Source: Chrysomallon squamiferum
Lineage: Eukaryota > Mollusca > Gastropoda > Neomphalida > Peltospiridae
Length of the DNA stretch: 35,000 nucleotides
Assembly (NCBI GenBank): GCA_012295275.1
Contig: CM022679.1
Coordinates: forward strand, 23,269,502-23,304,501
Reading direction: 5' to 3'
The notes under the pieces were generated by a model, which was not told where the DNA came from, did no database searches, and saw nothing but the letters and a program-made list of their open reading frames with translations. A program made the position numbers and the translations under genes. Below, one piece after another: positions 19,476-32,554 of this stretch (its first letter is position 1; the number at the start of each line of letters is the position of its first letter).

Positions 19476-19624
19476 GAAGTGAATGAAAGGAAATAATGAG
19501 GACCATCATAATGGTCATCGTATTATCCACATCGCTGGCCACTGCTGTGCGTTTCATCATCATGATGCTGTTTCGTACTGTTCAAGCTTGTCAAATATCC
19601 TGTGGTTATCCCCACTAAATTATG

Positions 19625-19659
19625 TATATAAACCAGGCAGTTACCCAACGTTTTCAGTT
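19625..19659 (+). promoter_or_regulatory. Core promoter of gene A2
   Basis: TATATAAA at 19625-19632 and the initiator A of TTCAGTT at 19656, 31 nt apart, as in A1. Confidence 0.85.
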
Positions 19660-19711
19660 ATTTCCACACACCACTACCAACGAATCGAACACAGAAGTTT
19701 CAACTGACAAG

Positions 19712-20528
19712 ATGAAGTACATTAGCTGTTTTCTTTTAGGTATGATGCTAACTCTTTCAATTTCGATACATAATTATTTTTAAATATCTGTTATGTTGTT
19801 GTTGTTGTTTTTTCATTTAATTTATTTGATTTGATTTTATAAATAAATAGTTTTATTAAATAATATTTTGTTATTACATGGCTAGTAACTAACTGAATGA
19901 TAAATATTTTTGTTTGTCATTTGTTTGTTTTTTATTGTTGTTTTTTTGGGGGGGAGGGGGACGGGTTTGTTGTTGTGTTTTAATACATAGCCAGAAAATT
20001 ACTAAAGACAAAATTTATAATTTAAACATCTAAATTATTACAATGAATGATTTTATTGTAATCTAGTGTATGATAGTATACAATCAGAAAAGAGCAAAGT
20101 ACAAGACTATGCAATCCAGTTGAATACAATACGACATATTGCATTACAATAGAGCAACAATATGATACGATAACAATCCAAAGAGTGCAATAGCAAATAC
20201 ACTACCATTTATTATTTAATTTTAATTGTTTTGTTTCTTTTGGGTTTTTTTTTTTTACTATTGTTATTCATTTTATCTTTTTGCAGTCCTTTTATTACTC
20301 TCATTCTTCCGAGCATCAAATACTCACGGACACGGTCACGGCGGTCATGGACATGGTCACGGTGGTCACGGACATGGTCACGGTGGTCACGGACACGGTG
20401 GACATGGACATGGTGGTCATGGACATGGTCATGGCGGACACGGACATGGTCACGGTGGTCACGGACATGGTCACGGCGGTCACGGACACGGTGGACACGG
20501 ACATGGTGGTCATGGACATCACGGATAG
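19712..20528 (+). CDS. Gene A2: secreted Gly-His repeat peptide, 89 aa
   Basis: Coding exons 19712-19739 and 20287-20528. The signal peptide is identical to A1. The 67 following residues contain only His and Gly: three HGHGHGG blocks, two HGHGG, three HGHGHGG, two HGHGG and HGHHG. Compared with A1 it has one five-residue block fewer and lacks both Tyr blocks, so change occurs by gain, loss and substitution of whole blocks. The likely UTR intron starts at 20532 and a terminal exon starts at 20895. Role as for A1: secreted, probably metal-binding, otherwise unknown. Confidence 0.87.
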
Positions 20529-20894
20529 AATGTAAAAGTGCACAGAGTTCATTATTTGATTAATTTAGCGTTATATAATTTAGTTCCTTTCATAAACTGA
20601 CAGAACTTTAGTTAAAAACAGTCAAAAGTCGATTTTAAAAATAAAATGAATAATTAAGTAGCAAAAGAAAATATATAAGACATATCTCAATCAAATATCT
20701 CAAATGTGTTTACATTTACTGGAGGCTCAAGCAGGAAACACAAAGCTTAAAACAATGTTAAAGGATTATAGGATTAATAAAGTAAGAGACGGCAAATTCA
20801 ACATGTTTTACATGTATAAAAATACGATTAAATAAAATATAGATGTTTCTGATTATTCTTTTTTTTTTCTTTTTTTTTTCATCTTTTATTTCAG

Positions 20895-21000
20895 GATTAC
20901 ATCCATAAGTTACTTCTAAATCACCCAAACGATCAATGGTTGTGCTGGCTGCAACCTGTACTGAAACAATTTTGCAAATAAAGTTCATAACTATACAAAC
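20895..21000 (+). other. Gene A2 exon 3 with poly(A) signal
   Basis: Acceptor tttatttcag; AATAAA at 20977-20982. The sequence matches the A1 exon 3 and keeps the segment ttgttttgaaatttg just after it, which unit 1 has lost. Confidence 0.68.
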
Positions 21001-21371
21001 TGTTGTTTTGAAATTTGTTATCAGATATTCATCATTTTCACATCATCACTATTTACTGGTTTGGTTGTTGTTACTGTTGTTGTGTGATGTTGTTCTTTTT
21101 CTTTTTTTTATTACTGTTATTGGTAGTAGCAGTAGTAGTAATAGTAGTAGTTGTAGCAGTAGTAGTTGTTGTTGTAGTAGTGGTGGTAGTAGTAGTAGTA
21201 GTTGTTGCTGTTGTAATATTAATTACGCCTTACTAATTTTTGACATTCTTGCATGAAAACATGAACTATAGGAAACAGTTTCATTTCTTCTAAAGATTCT
21301 ATATATTTAACTTAGTTGTTAATTTGTAATTAATTTAAATTTTAATTTATCTCCACACACACACACACACA

Positions 21372-21415
<44 letters not shown>

Positions 21416-22154
21416 ACACATATATATTTGAAATTCCTTTGAAATTTCTCCCTAAAATGATGATAACGGATTTTATCTGCTGGAATACCATTATTAAAAA
21501 TGATGTATGATTAACATTTTATAATATTACAGTCATAGGTATTTAAGATAAATATATCGGCTGTTTTTTTTTTTTTTTTTTTTTTTTTCTTCTTCACAGA
21601 TTTATGCTGTCAAAATGAAATTGACAACGATATAAATCTACGTTAAAAACCTAAAACTAGTCAAGATGATATATACCAAACTTTTATATTTTAAGATGTA
21701 ACCTTCTACTACGGTTAGCAAAAATGTCTCCCAAGATTGATAAACGATATGCTAAGAAGATATAAGAATTAAATTATAACTGTTAATTTGCTCTATTTAC
21801 ACAGATTTTAATCTTTTTATGATTTAATTTCTTTCTCACTGACTGAACGATTCATTGATGATGATGAATTATGATTTATTTTTTTATTTATTTTTATTGT
21901 TATAATCATTATCATTATACTTTTGTTATTATTATTATTATTATATACTTTTGTGTAATTTTCTATTGATTTGTTTCGGAATTTTTATATATTAATTTAT
22001 TTTCATTTACTATCATTTGGTGAATAATAGTAACAGTGCACTACAACAAGAAGAACAACTCAGTTACTACAACTGCTACATCTACTACCACTACTACTAC
22101 TAATAATAATAGTGATAACGAAAATTGTTAAAAGAAATGGCGTTATACGTAGAC

Positions 22155-22252
<98 letters not shown>

Positions 22253-22320
22253 CATTCTATGCATGTCAGAGAGATTTTTTGACACAGCGCATTGTACGCA
22301 AGTCGCCAAAACGTCACGTC
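21001..22320 (+). other. Between genes A2 and B2
   Basis: TRG tract at about 21122-21214, CA run at 21354-21412, poly-T at about 21563-21588, ATT run near 21926-21945 and GA run at 22155-22249. No gene is seen. Confidence 0.7.
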
Positions 22321-22522
22321 AAAAGCATATTAAATATTACATAAAAAGAATATGAAATATTACATCAAAAGCATATTGAATATTACATAAAAAGAATATG
22401 AAATATTACATCAAAAGCATATTGAATATTACATCAAAAGCATATTAAATATTACATCATAAGAATATGTAATATTACATCAAAAGAATATGTAATATTA
22501 CATCAAAAGCATATGAAATATT
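22321..22522 (+). repeat. 23-bp minisatellite upstream of B2
   Basis: Same unit, copy number and copy order as in unit 1, about 70 bp before the TATA box. Confidence 0.93.
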
Positions 22523-22592
22523 AATATTAAATATTAAACACAAAAAAATAAAAATAAGTTCATAAAATTGAATATCACTTCTACAAAGACTG

Positions 22593-22627
22593 TATATAAA
22601 CAAAACAATTCTAACTTAATTTCAGAG
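22593..22627 (+). promoter_or_regulatory. Core promoter of gene B2
   Basis: TATATAAA at 22593-22600 and the initiator A at 22624, 31 nt apart. Confidence 0.85.
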
Positions 22628-22667
22628 TACTGCAAGCCTTATACGACTAAACAGTAGACCTGTCAGA

Positions 22668-23628
22668 ATGAAATACTTCAGTCTTTACAGCATTGTGGCT
22701 ATTGGTAAATATTATCCTGTGTTTTGATTGTAATTCATTGTTAAGTTTCCCAAACAGTTTATAAACGTCTCTAGATAGAAAATATAGAATTACTCAACGT
22801 GCATATTATTTGTAACTTAACAGAAGTTAAATTAACACAGTGAAGTACATTTATTGTTTTATCTTAGGTAAAATGCTAATTTTATATTTATATATATATA
22901 TATATATTTAGTATTTTATTTTATTTTATTTTGTTTTGTATTTAAAATAATGCTTATATGTGTGCGTGAACGTGTTATTTTATTTTATTATTTTATTTAT
23001 TTATTTATTATTATTAGTAGTAGTAGTAGTAGTAGTAGTAGTACTAGTAGTAGTACTAGTAGTAGTAGTAGTAATAGTAGTAGCAGTAGTGTAATAAATT
23101 AATAATCAGAAAGTAATAGTAAGTTACTATTTGAAAAATAAGAATATTGTTTGGTTTTATATAACAGCAAAATACGATATTTTACACTACATTAACAATA
23201 TGATAAGATACGATACATCATAGTAATAATTTGATACGAGACGATACATGTTACATTACAATACAATATGAATACGTTACAACTGCAATATAAGTAGTAC
23301 AGTAGCGAATAAAATATCATACATTACAATAAAACAGAGGAACAGTAAAATAACAGAAATACAATACGATAGAGCACAATACAATAAAAACAACACATTA
23401 CAATACAATACAATACAATACAATTAGTTTTATTTTATTTTATTTTTTATTCTACTTAATTTTTATTTATTTTTATTTCTAATACTTTTTTTTCCAGTCC
23501 TAGCATTATTTGCATTCTTCCATGAAGCAAATACTAGCGGACACAGCGCTGCACACAAAAACGTCAAACACATACAGACCGAGCACCATATACAACACGT
23601 TGATCACGTTCATGAGAACAGAAAGTAA
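22668..23628 (+). CDS. Gene B2: secreted cysteine-free His-rich peptide, 55 aa, diverged mature part
   Basis: Coding exons 22668-22704 and 23498-23628. Residues 1-28 are identical to B1 at the nucleotide level. The mature part differs at nine positions: H29S, S30A, K37H, E39Q, D41E, E46H, G48D, I50V and R51H, raising His from six to eight. All 12 base changes are non-synonymous, and the roughly 100 bp after the stop match B1 exactly. TAA at 23626-23628 overlaps a donor GT at 23625-23626; splicing to 24104 would extend the protein to ..NRKIATKR with TAG ending at 24122. Intact and probably expressed, with its own TATA-initiator promoter. Confidence 0.82.
22841..22867 (+). other. Fossil A-type first exon in B2 intron 1
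   Basis: Identical to the unit 1 copy, with AG before and GT after the 27 nt and GTG in place of ATG. Confidence 0.6.
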
Positions 23629-24103
23629 AGGTGCTGTATTTATTATTCGATTAATTTCCCTTTATTTAATTTAGTTTCCTTATAAACCAGAGAACATTAC
23701 TTTTGAATACAGTTAAAATTGGAATAAATAAATAAATAAATAAATAAATAAATACATAAGTAAATAAATAAATAAATAAAATAGAAAATATATAAGATAC
23801 ACGTTAGTCATCTCCAATGTGTTTACATTCACTGATGATTTAAGCACGCATTTCCTGGACCACAAGTCTAAAGACAATGTTAGGGGATTAGTTAGAGAGA
23901 AAAGACATTTGAAATAACATTTTATACATAAATGCAGTTAAATACCCAATTCTGATTATTCTATTCCATTTTATTCTGTTTATTTGTTTGTTTGTTTGTT
24001 CATTCGTTTATGTATTTGTATATCTATTTATCTGTCGATTTAAATATTTGTTTGTTTATTTGTTTGTTTGTTTAATTTGTTTGTTTTTTTTGTGTTTTTT
24101 CAG

Positions 24104-24213
24104 GATAGCAACCAAACGTTAGATCTGCAGCAACTAAAAGATCAATAGTTGTGCTGGTTGCAAATGGAACTGAAACAATTTTCCCAATAAAATTCTTGAT
24201 TACAGAAACTATT
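24104..24213 (+). other. Gene B2 exon 3 with poly(A) signal
   Basis: Acceptor ttttttcag at 24095-24103; AATAAA at 24186-24191. Matches B1 exon 3 with few substitutions (catcacc to cagcaac). Confidence 0.68.
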
Positions 24214-24729
24214 GTTTTCAAATTTATTAGCCGATATTCATCATTTTCATTTATATCACTATTTATTATTAGTAGTAGTAGTTGTTGTAGTAGTAGTAGT
24301 AATAGTATTAGTAGTAGTAGTATTAGTAGTAGTTGTAGTAGTAATAGTATTAGTAGTAGTAGTATTAGTAGTAGTAGTAGTAGTAATAGTAGTAGTAATA
24401 GTAGTAAGTGTAGTGGTAGTAGGAGTAGGTGTAGTCGTAATATTATTTGTATTAATATTAAAATTATTGGTCATAATTATTATTATTATTGTTTCTAAAA
24501 AAAAAAAAAGAAAAACATTAAAAAATAATAATAATAATTAAAAAAAAATGCTGCCTAATAGAAATACAAACTGCGTGAAACACAGAAACTGTCAGTGAAT
24601 ACTTATTACAGGATAGCTCAAGATTAAAAAAAAAAACAGTTGCGGAATTATTACTGTAATAATGATATATAAAGCTGCAGAACAGCATAATGAATAATTA
24701 TATATATAATTCTTTTGAAACAAACATTT

Positions 24730-24822
<93 letters not shown>

Positions 24823-25130
24823 GTGAGTATATAATACTAATTATGTGTTTTTGTTTGTTTTCTCCTTTTTTCCAAGATATGTTATTTCCTAATATTTATT
24901 CGTATCCATCATATGCTATTGTAATATCATATTGTTTGCATGTTATAACATTGCCTTCCTCATTCCCGTTCCAAACAGTTTGTTTAGAATATTATCACCA
25001 AAGTTACTTGTAAATTCGGAAAATTAATACAAAAAAATAAATAATAAAACATAAATATTAAAATAAAAAGTAATAAATAGGATAAAATTAAAATTAAAAT
25101 AAAATAAAATAAAATAATATATATATATAG
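24214..25130 (+). other. Downstream of B2 to the end of unit 2
   Basis: (TAG)n tract at about 24269-24435, GA tract at 24734-24819, then a linker shortened by 187 bp relative to unit 1. No gene is seen. Confidence 0.75.
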
Positions 25131-26564
25131 TAGATACATTATCTCACAAATTCTGTGCAAGAATAACATCCGACATGCTCGCAATTTCTGAATCAGAAGA
25201 TGTTCAATTTTAAAATCAAATAAACTTGTACCTTAATCTACATCAACAAGGGGATGTTTTATCTGGAATAAAATGGATATTTTTATAGATAAGTGCCATC
25301 TTCTATGGAATTTAAAAAGTATACGAACATATTAATTCTTTGCCACAATAAACCGTCAAAGTAATATCGGCGCCACATTTAATAATTCTGCTGATCATTA
25401 TTTTTCATATTCCCAGTGTATTTGGATTTGTTGTGCAACGAAAAATGTAAAAATTTAATTTACGTGGCAGATGAACATTAAAAATATTTTCTCTTTTAAC
25501 AAATAAATGAAGTACAGTCAAATACACCTTACGAATATATATATTATTATTGCATTATATATGTGTATGTGCATTCACTCCATAGTAATTGCATAACTAA
25601 TGGTACACTTACACACATACATTCATGCGTATGTGTAACTGCAGGCCAGTTTATGTATGTAATTTCAGATGAAATGTTTTCTTCTTTTATAATTTCTCTA
25701 TTTCATTATAATTAACAGAATGTAATTATTTGTAAATAAATGTATAATGAGTCGGTGTGTGGATATTGATAAACATTCATTTAGTTTGTATTTTTATGGT
25801 TAGATGTTTTTAAAATGATCCGCCAAATGCTAAACTGGTAGGATGGACTTTAAAAACAAATGAACGCTGTATTAAAGGGACGTTACTGTAATTCAAAAAT
25901 TACGTTAATTGTCTGTTGAAAATTATTCTTACAAAGCCTAATATTTATATCAAAGTGTTAATTGATTAAGCTATTTAAACATTTTCTAACAAAATATAAG
26001 TAAATATTGTCTAACCAGGATATTTATCATAAAAAGCTTGTTTTCGCCTCTGTCTCTTTAGCCAACTAAATATATCATTATATTTTGTTATATTTAGCGG
26101 AAAAGGAATTAAAATTTTCACGAAAGGTTGGTTGGTGGGTTTTTTGGAGTGACTCTTCTTTACTTCTTTTTTTTTTTTTTTTTTTTTTAATATCATCAGA
26201 GAGAATTTTAAAAAAAAATTACGATGAAAACAAATTACCTTTAACAAAAAATTGATTACAAAATGGAAAACGAATAAATAATCCTACTAAGGAAAACAAT
26301 CTATATGTTTAATGTATAGAGTGTGTTCTCGTAAAAATGAGAACATTTATATTTTTGTATTGTTAGCTTCGAAGTAAAGGTTATACACCATCATGGTAAC
26401 TAAGTATGCAGGATAACATCATCTCATAAAGAAATGGTAGTGGATGTACTTAGCCACTGAAGTTGTCGTTGTTGTTTTCCCTTTTTATGTCATTATTATT
26501 ATTATTATTATTGTTACATTCGGCTGGAAAAATGTTTCATATTCTTAATCGTAATCTCTCTCTG

Positions 26565-26655
<91 letters not shown>

Positions 26656-27774
26656 GTGTAACGCCATTTCTTTTAACGATTGTATTTGAGGTTTTTAATA
26701 CATCACATATAGCAACTTTCTGTGATGATATTAAGTGAACATTTTGAAGTGTTTTGTGATCTATTGTTATTGCTGTTGTTATTATTATTATTATTATTAG
26801 TAGTATTATTATTATTATTATCAACCTTTGAACACTGAATGGGCCAATAGTTCATGAAATAAATTGTAATAACTTCTCATTATCATGTCTGGTGATTTGT
26901 TTCATAATTTTATTAATATCTTCTTGTTCTTCTCTTTTGTTAAATCTGACGTGAGGATCACTATTGAAACAAACTGTTATTAATAAAATAAAATAAATGT
27001 TTAATAATTAATGCTATTGCAAGCATTAGCCTTTTCATTTTGCTAATAGTAACATTTGACTGCCGTGTTATATAATCTTCATGTATTAAAAAAAAAAACG
27101 GTGATCTTCTGAAATAGTTGCACATAACCTAAATGATAATAAAATAGGTTACCAACGGGAAAGATCCAAGACTTTAAGAAATCATATAACGCAGACACCC
27201 ACTATTTACTTTGCTGCTCCGCTCCTGAAATAATTTTCAGTATTATTTTGTGATAAAGTTATCGTGTGACATACATGATCTCTATTGTTTTATTCTATCT
27301 TTTGATGTAAATTATTAAAATAAAATTTTTCAAAAAATCAGAATTGTTCTGTCGTGAATTATTTGCATCGTGCTCATTGTTATCATCATGAGTATGATTA
27401 TTATTATTGTTATTATTGCTGCTGTTGTTGTATATATGAAAAATCAAAGGATATTTCCCTAAGCATGAGTATAATTATAGTACTAGTATGTTTGTATGTG
27501 TGCATGTGTGTGTGTGTGTGTGTTGTGTGTGTATGTTTGTGTATGGTGTGTGTGTGTGTGTATTTATTCTTGAATTTTACAGTTGATGTACTTAGGAAAC
27601 AGTCTTGGATAAGCGAAATCCATTGTATGACAGTACTCCTGATTTAGTGACGTAACGTAAACGTTTGAAATCACGTAATAACCAAGAACGATAAGTCATG
27701 TACAGGCACGTTTTCATAGCTGGATAGTGTATTTGATTTCATTTGATTTGGGGTAACAAGCTAGCTTCTTCAGT

Positions 27775-27834
<60 letters not shown>

Positions 27835-29790
27835 CTATAGATAGATAGATAGATAGATAGACAGATAGATAGATAGATAGATAGATAGATATAGATAATA
27901 AACAAATAATTTAAAAAATAATTTAAAAAAAAATAATAATAATTATAATAATAATGATTATAAAATCAAGAACAACAATTCTTCTGATTTTCTGTACGGT
28001 TATAATAATGTGGTTGTCTCCCTTTATGAAACCGTTTCTAATTATTTTGATGTGTTTAAAGGATACCAGTACGAGCCCAGAAAGCATAGAAACTGATACA
28101 TCATTCTTTCTTTTTTCTTTCTTTCTTTTTTAATCTTATTACAATAAATACCTTTTCTGAAATAAATAAATATGGACAATTAGAATATTTTAATATCTGC
28201 TTATTTTATTAGATAACATAAAATAAGTAATTAAAAACGAAATGCCATTCATTTATCTACTTTATACACGTATGGAATTTAATGTATTTTATTCTATTTT
28301 TATATTTCTTCATAAAAATTGAAAACGACAGCATTTCTCAAATAATTATTACTACAGTATTTTTCTTTATTTATTTCTTTCTTTTAAATACGATATGGAA
28401 ATTTATATAGGATGCTTTCTGATTATATATATAGTTTTTATTTTTACTGCTTCTTTTGTTATTTATTTATTTATTTGTTTATTTATTTTCGTGTTTGTTG
28501 TTTTATTCGAAATTGTTTTTTTCTTTTTTATCTTTTGGTATCACTAAGTAATTTAAATTTATTTTTGATCATTGTGACGAACTAATGTTAACCTAACAGC
28601 TGTTTGCAAATACGTGCATGTCTGACGTTTTGTACAGTAACACAACATCGAGTCACCTTTATTAATCTGCTAAGAGATATTAACCGAAACAGCATTGTGT
28701 TAAGATGTGCATATTTATAAATTACTGACACAACAACAACAACAACAACAATAACAATACTAATAATAATCGTAATAATAATAATAATAATAATAGATGC
28801 GTTCTGGTTGTTCTATTATATTTATTTGTTTGTTTGATTCTTTTCTTCTTCTTTCTTCTTCTTCTTTTTCTTATCATGTCTCTGCGGATCACATAGTAAT
28901 TTAAACTTATTTTATGATCATTAAGGAAGAGCTGGTGTTACCTAACAGCTATCTGCAAATACATGCATGTCTGACGTTTTGTATTAATCGAGACATTTTT
29001 ATTAATTTTTTTTTTACCACAAGCCACAGCTGTCACTGAAACAATAACCATAGTGCACAAACTGCACGACTTCATCGCCTGCATGTGTCATTTCGAATAT
29101 TTAATCATCTCAGATAATAAGATTACAAACTGCAGCGGTTCAAGATCAGATGAGTTGTTATAAATAATAAAAATAATACCAAAAAGAATGTCAAAAACAC
29201 CAAAAAAATCAAGAAGGAAAAAAATTGAAATGTTACGTTACATTTGGTTGAAATGGAAGATTAATTTTTAGTGTTGTTAACATTACCTGACATTAAGTAG
29301 ATTGTTGTAATATTTAATTTAATATTATCTGAAACATGTAAAATCTGTAAGTATAGTTGTTATACGATATCAGCTAACGAATTCAAGAAATTCAAATACA
29401 ATTATATTCATCACTGAAATGTCTAACGTACGCAGCTTTTCTTTATCAATAACGTTTATAGTTTTATCAGCAATATATTTTGGCTTATGTTCTTTTTCCG
29501 TACGTCCACTTTTTGTTTGGGGCTAATAGAAGGATGTACCTAAGAAAATCACTCAGGGCTTTTAAAGGTATTTTACATCATTAACATTAGTGCTCTACCC
29601 TTCACACATACACCATCAGCATCACTACGGTATATAATCTACAGACTTTTTCATTAAAAAAGAAAACTTTATTTTTTGTTTTTTTTTCTGCTGCACAACA
29701 AACGCCTAAAAGTCAGATATGCATAACTGTAATATCCTCTTATCAAAGTGCAAATGCAATGTATGGATACAAATGAACTTGAAACGAGGA
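25131..29790 (+). other. Unit 3 spacer, no supported gene
   Basis: Counterpart of the other spacers. ATT run at about 26491-26512, CT run at 26554-26653 with two G interruptions near its start, TTA run at 26778-26821 with an AGTAGT interruption, GATA at 27774-27896, and the internal duplication at 28529-28633 and 28872-28983. Confidence 0.7.
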
Positions 29791-29937
29791 AGTGAATGAA
29801 AGGAAATAATGAGGACCATCATAATGGTCATCGTATTATCCACATCGCTGGCCACTGCTGTGCGTTGCATCATCATGATGCTGTTTCGTACTGTTCAAGC
29901 TTGTCAAATATCCTGTGGTTATCCCCACTAAATTCTG

Positions 29938-29972
29938 TATATAAACCAGGCAGTTACCCAAAGTTTTCAGTT
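29938..29972 (+). promoter_or_regulatory. Core promoter of A3
   Basis: TATATAAA at 29938-29945 and the initiator A at 29969, 31 nt apart. It is intact although the gene body is broken. Confidence 0.8.
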
Positions 29973-30024
29973 ACTTCCACACACCACTACCAACGAATCG
30001 AACACAGAAGTTTCAACTGACAAG

Positions 30025-30687
30025 ATGAAGTACATTAGCTGTTTTCTTTTAGGTATGATGCTAACTCTTTCAATTTCGATACATAATTATTTTTAAATAT
30101 CTGTTATGTTGTTGTTGTTGTTTTTTCATTTAATTTATTTGATTTGATTTTATAAATAAATAGTTTTATTAAATAATATTTTGTTATTACATGGCTAGTA
30201 ACTAACTGAATGATAAATATTTTGTTTGTCATTTTTGTTTGTTTTTATTGTTTTTTTTTGGGGGGGGGACATTTCACTAAAGACAAAATTTATAATTTAA
30301 ACATCTAAATTATTACAATGAATGATTTTATTGTTTTATGATAGTATAAAATCAGAAAAGAGCAAAGCACAAGACTATGTTTGAATATACATATATTGCA
30401 TAAACAATATTACGATAACAATCCAAAGAGTTAGCAAATACACTACATTTATTATTTAATTTTAATTGTTTTGTTTCTTTTGGATTTTTTTTTATTGTTA
30501 TTCATTTTATCTTTTGCAGTCCTTTTATTACTCTCATTCTTCCGATCAAATACTACGGACACGGTCACGGCGGTCATGGACATGGTCACGGTGGTCACGG
30601 ACATGGTTGGACATGGATATGGTGGTCATGGACATGGTCATTGGTCACGGTGGTCTGTTACGGCGGTCACGTTACGATCACGGATAG
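30025..30687 (+). pseudogene. A3: frameshifted copy of the Gly-His peptide gene
   Basis: Exon 1 (30025-30052) and the acceptor at 30518-30519 are intact. Exon 2 lacks three bases and then one base near 30545-30555 compared with A1, so the frame leaves His-Gly and runs into a Thr/Val/Asp/Met-rich shadow frame just after the signal peptide. More indels follow in the repeat, and the TAG of A1 corresponds to 30685-30687 out of frame. It keeps a ggatatggt (Tyr) block like A1. About 20 small indels, nearly all losses, lie between 30230 and 30790 in otherwise near-identical sequence, so either real decay or a poor consensus is possible. Confidence 0.8.
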
Positions 30688-31021
30688 AATGTAAAAGTGC
30701 ACAGAGTTTAATTTAGCGTTATATAATTTGTTCCTTTCATAAACTGACAGAACTTTAGTTTAAAACAGTCAAAAGTAAAATTAATTAAGTAGCAAAAAAA
30801 ATATATAAGACATATCTCAATCAAATATCTCAAATGTGTTTACATTTACTGGAGGCTCAAGCAGGAAACACAAAGCTTAAAACAATGTTAAAGGATTATA
30901 GGATTAATAAAGTAAGAGACGGCAAATTCAACATGTTTTACATGTATAAAAATACGATTAAATAAAAAATAGATGTTTCTGATTATTCTTTTTTTTTTTT
31001 TTTTTTCATCTTTTATTTCAG

Positions 31022-31130
31022 GATTACATCCATAAGTTACTTCTAAATCACCCAAACGATCAATGGTTGTGCTGGCTGCAACCTGTTTGAACAATTTTGC
31101 AAATAAAGTTCATAACTATACAAACTGTTG
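31022..31130 (+). other. A3 exon 3 with poly(A) signal
   Basis: Acceptor tttatttcag; AATAAA at 31102-31107. It has a small loss in acctgtttgaac compared with acctgtactgaaac in units 1 and 2. Confidence 0.62.
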
Positions 31131-31473
31131 TTTTGAAATTTGTTATCAGATATTCATCATTTTCACATCATCACTATTTACTGGTTTGGTTGTTGTTACT
31201 GTTGTTGTGTGATGTTGTTCTTTTTCTTTTTTTATTACTGTTATTGGTAGTAGCAGTAGTAGTAATAGTAGTAGTTGTAGCAGTAGTAGTTGTTGTTGTA
31301 GTAGTGGTGGTAGTAGTAGTAGTTGTTGCTGTTGTAATATTAATTACGCCTTACTAATTTTTGACATTCTTGCATGAAAACATGAACTATAGGAAACAGT
31401 TTCATTTCTTCTAAAGATTCTATATATTTAACTTAGTTGTTAATTTGTAATTAATTTAAATTTTAATTTATCT

Positions 31474-31534
<61 letters not shown>

Positions 31535-32188
31535 ACACATATATATTTGAAATTCCTTTGAAATTTCTCCCTAAAATGATGATAACGGATTTTATCTGCT
31601 GGAATACCATTATTAAAAATCATGTATGATTAACATTTTATAATATTACAGTCACAGGTATTTAAGATAAATATCTCGGCTGTTTTTTTTTTTTTTTTTT
31701 TTTTCCTTCTTCTCCACAGATTTATGCTGTCAAAATGAAATTGACAACGATATAAATCTACGTTAAAAACCTAAAACTAGTCAAGATGATAAATACCAAA
31801 CTTTTATATTTTAAGATGTAACCTTCTACTACGGTTAGCAAAAATGTCTCCCAAGATTGATAAACGATATGCTAAAAAGATATAAGAATTAAATTATAAC
31901 TGTTAATTTGCTCTATTTACACAGATTTTAAATTTTTTATGATTTAATTTCTTTCTCACTGACTGAACGATTCATTGATGATGATGAACTATGATTTATT
32001 ATTTTATTTACTTTTATTATTGTAATCATTATCATTATCCTTTTGTTATTATTATTATTATTATTATACTTTTGTGTAATTTTCTATTGATTTGTTTCGG
32101 AACTTTTATATATTAATTTATTTTCATTTACTATCATTTGGTGAATAATAGTAACAGTGCACTACAACAAGAAGAACAACTCAGTTAC
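31131..32188 (+). other. Between A3 and B3, with a 266-bp deletion
   Basis: TRG tract at about 31246-31335, CA run at 31474-31531 and poly-T near 31683-31704. At 32182-32190 cagttac joins directly to ataagcatatt; the DNA equivalent to about 11356-11621, including the GA tract, is absent. Confidence 0.75.
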
Positions 32189-32413
32189 ATAAGCATATTA
32201 AATATTACATAAAAAGAATATGAAATATTACATCAAAAGCATATTGAATATTACATAAAAAGGATATGAAATATTACATCAAAAGCATATTGAATATTAC
32301 ATCAAAAGCATATTAAATATTACATCATAAGAATATGTAATATTACATCAAAAGAATATGTAATATTACATCAAAAGAATATGAAATACATCAAAAGCAT
32401 ATGAAATATTAAT
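32189..32413 (+). repeat. 23-bp minisatellite upstream of B3
   Basis: About one unit longer than in units 1 and 2, with an extra, shortened copy near 32370-32395. Confidence 0.9.
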
Positions 32414-32479
32414 ATTAAATATTAAAACAAAAAAATAAAAATAAGTTCATAAAATTGAATATCACTTCTACAAAGACTG

Positions 32480-32514
32480 TATATAAACAAAACAATTCTA
32501 ACTGAATTTCAGAG
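32480..32514 (+). promoter_or_regulatory. Core promoter of B3
   Basis: TATATAAA at 32480-32487 and the initiator A at 32511, 31 nt apart. Confidence 0.82.
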
Positions 32515-32554
32515 TACTGCAAGCCTTATACGACTAAACAGTAGACCTGTCAGA

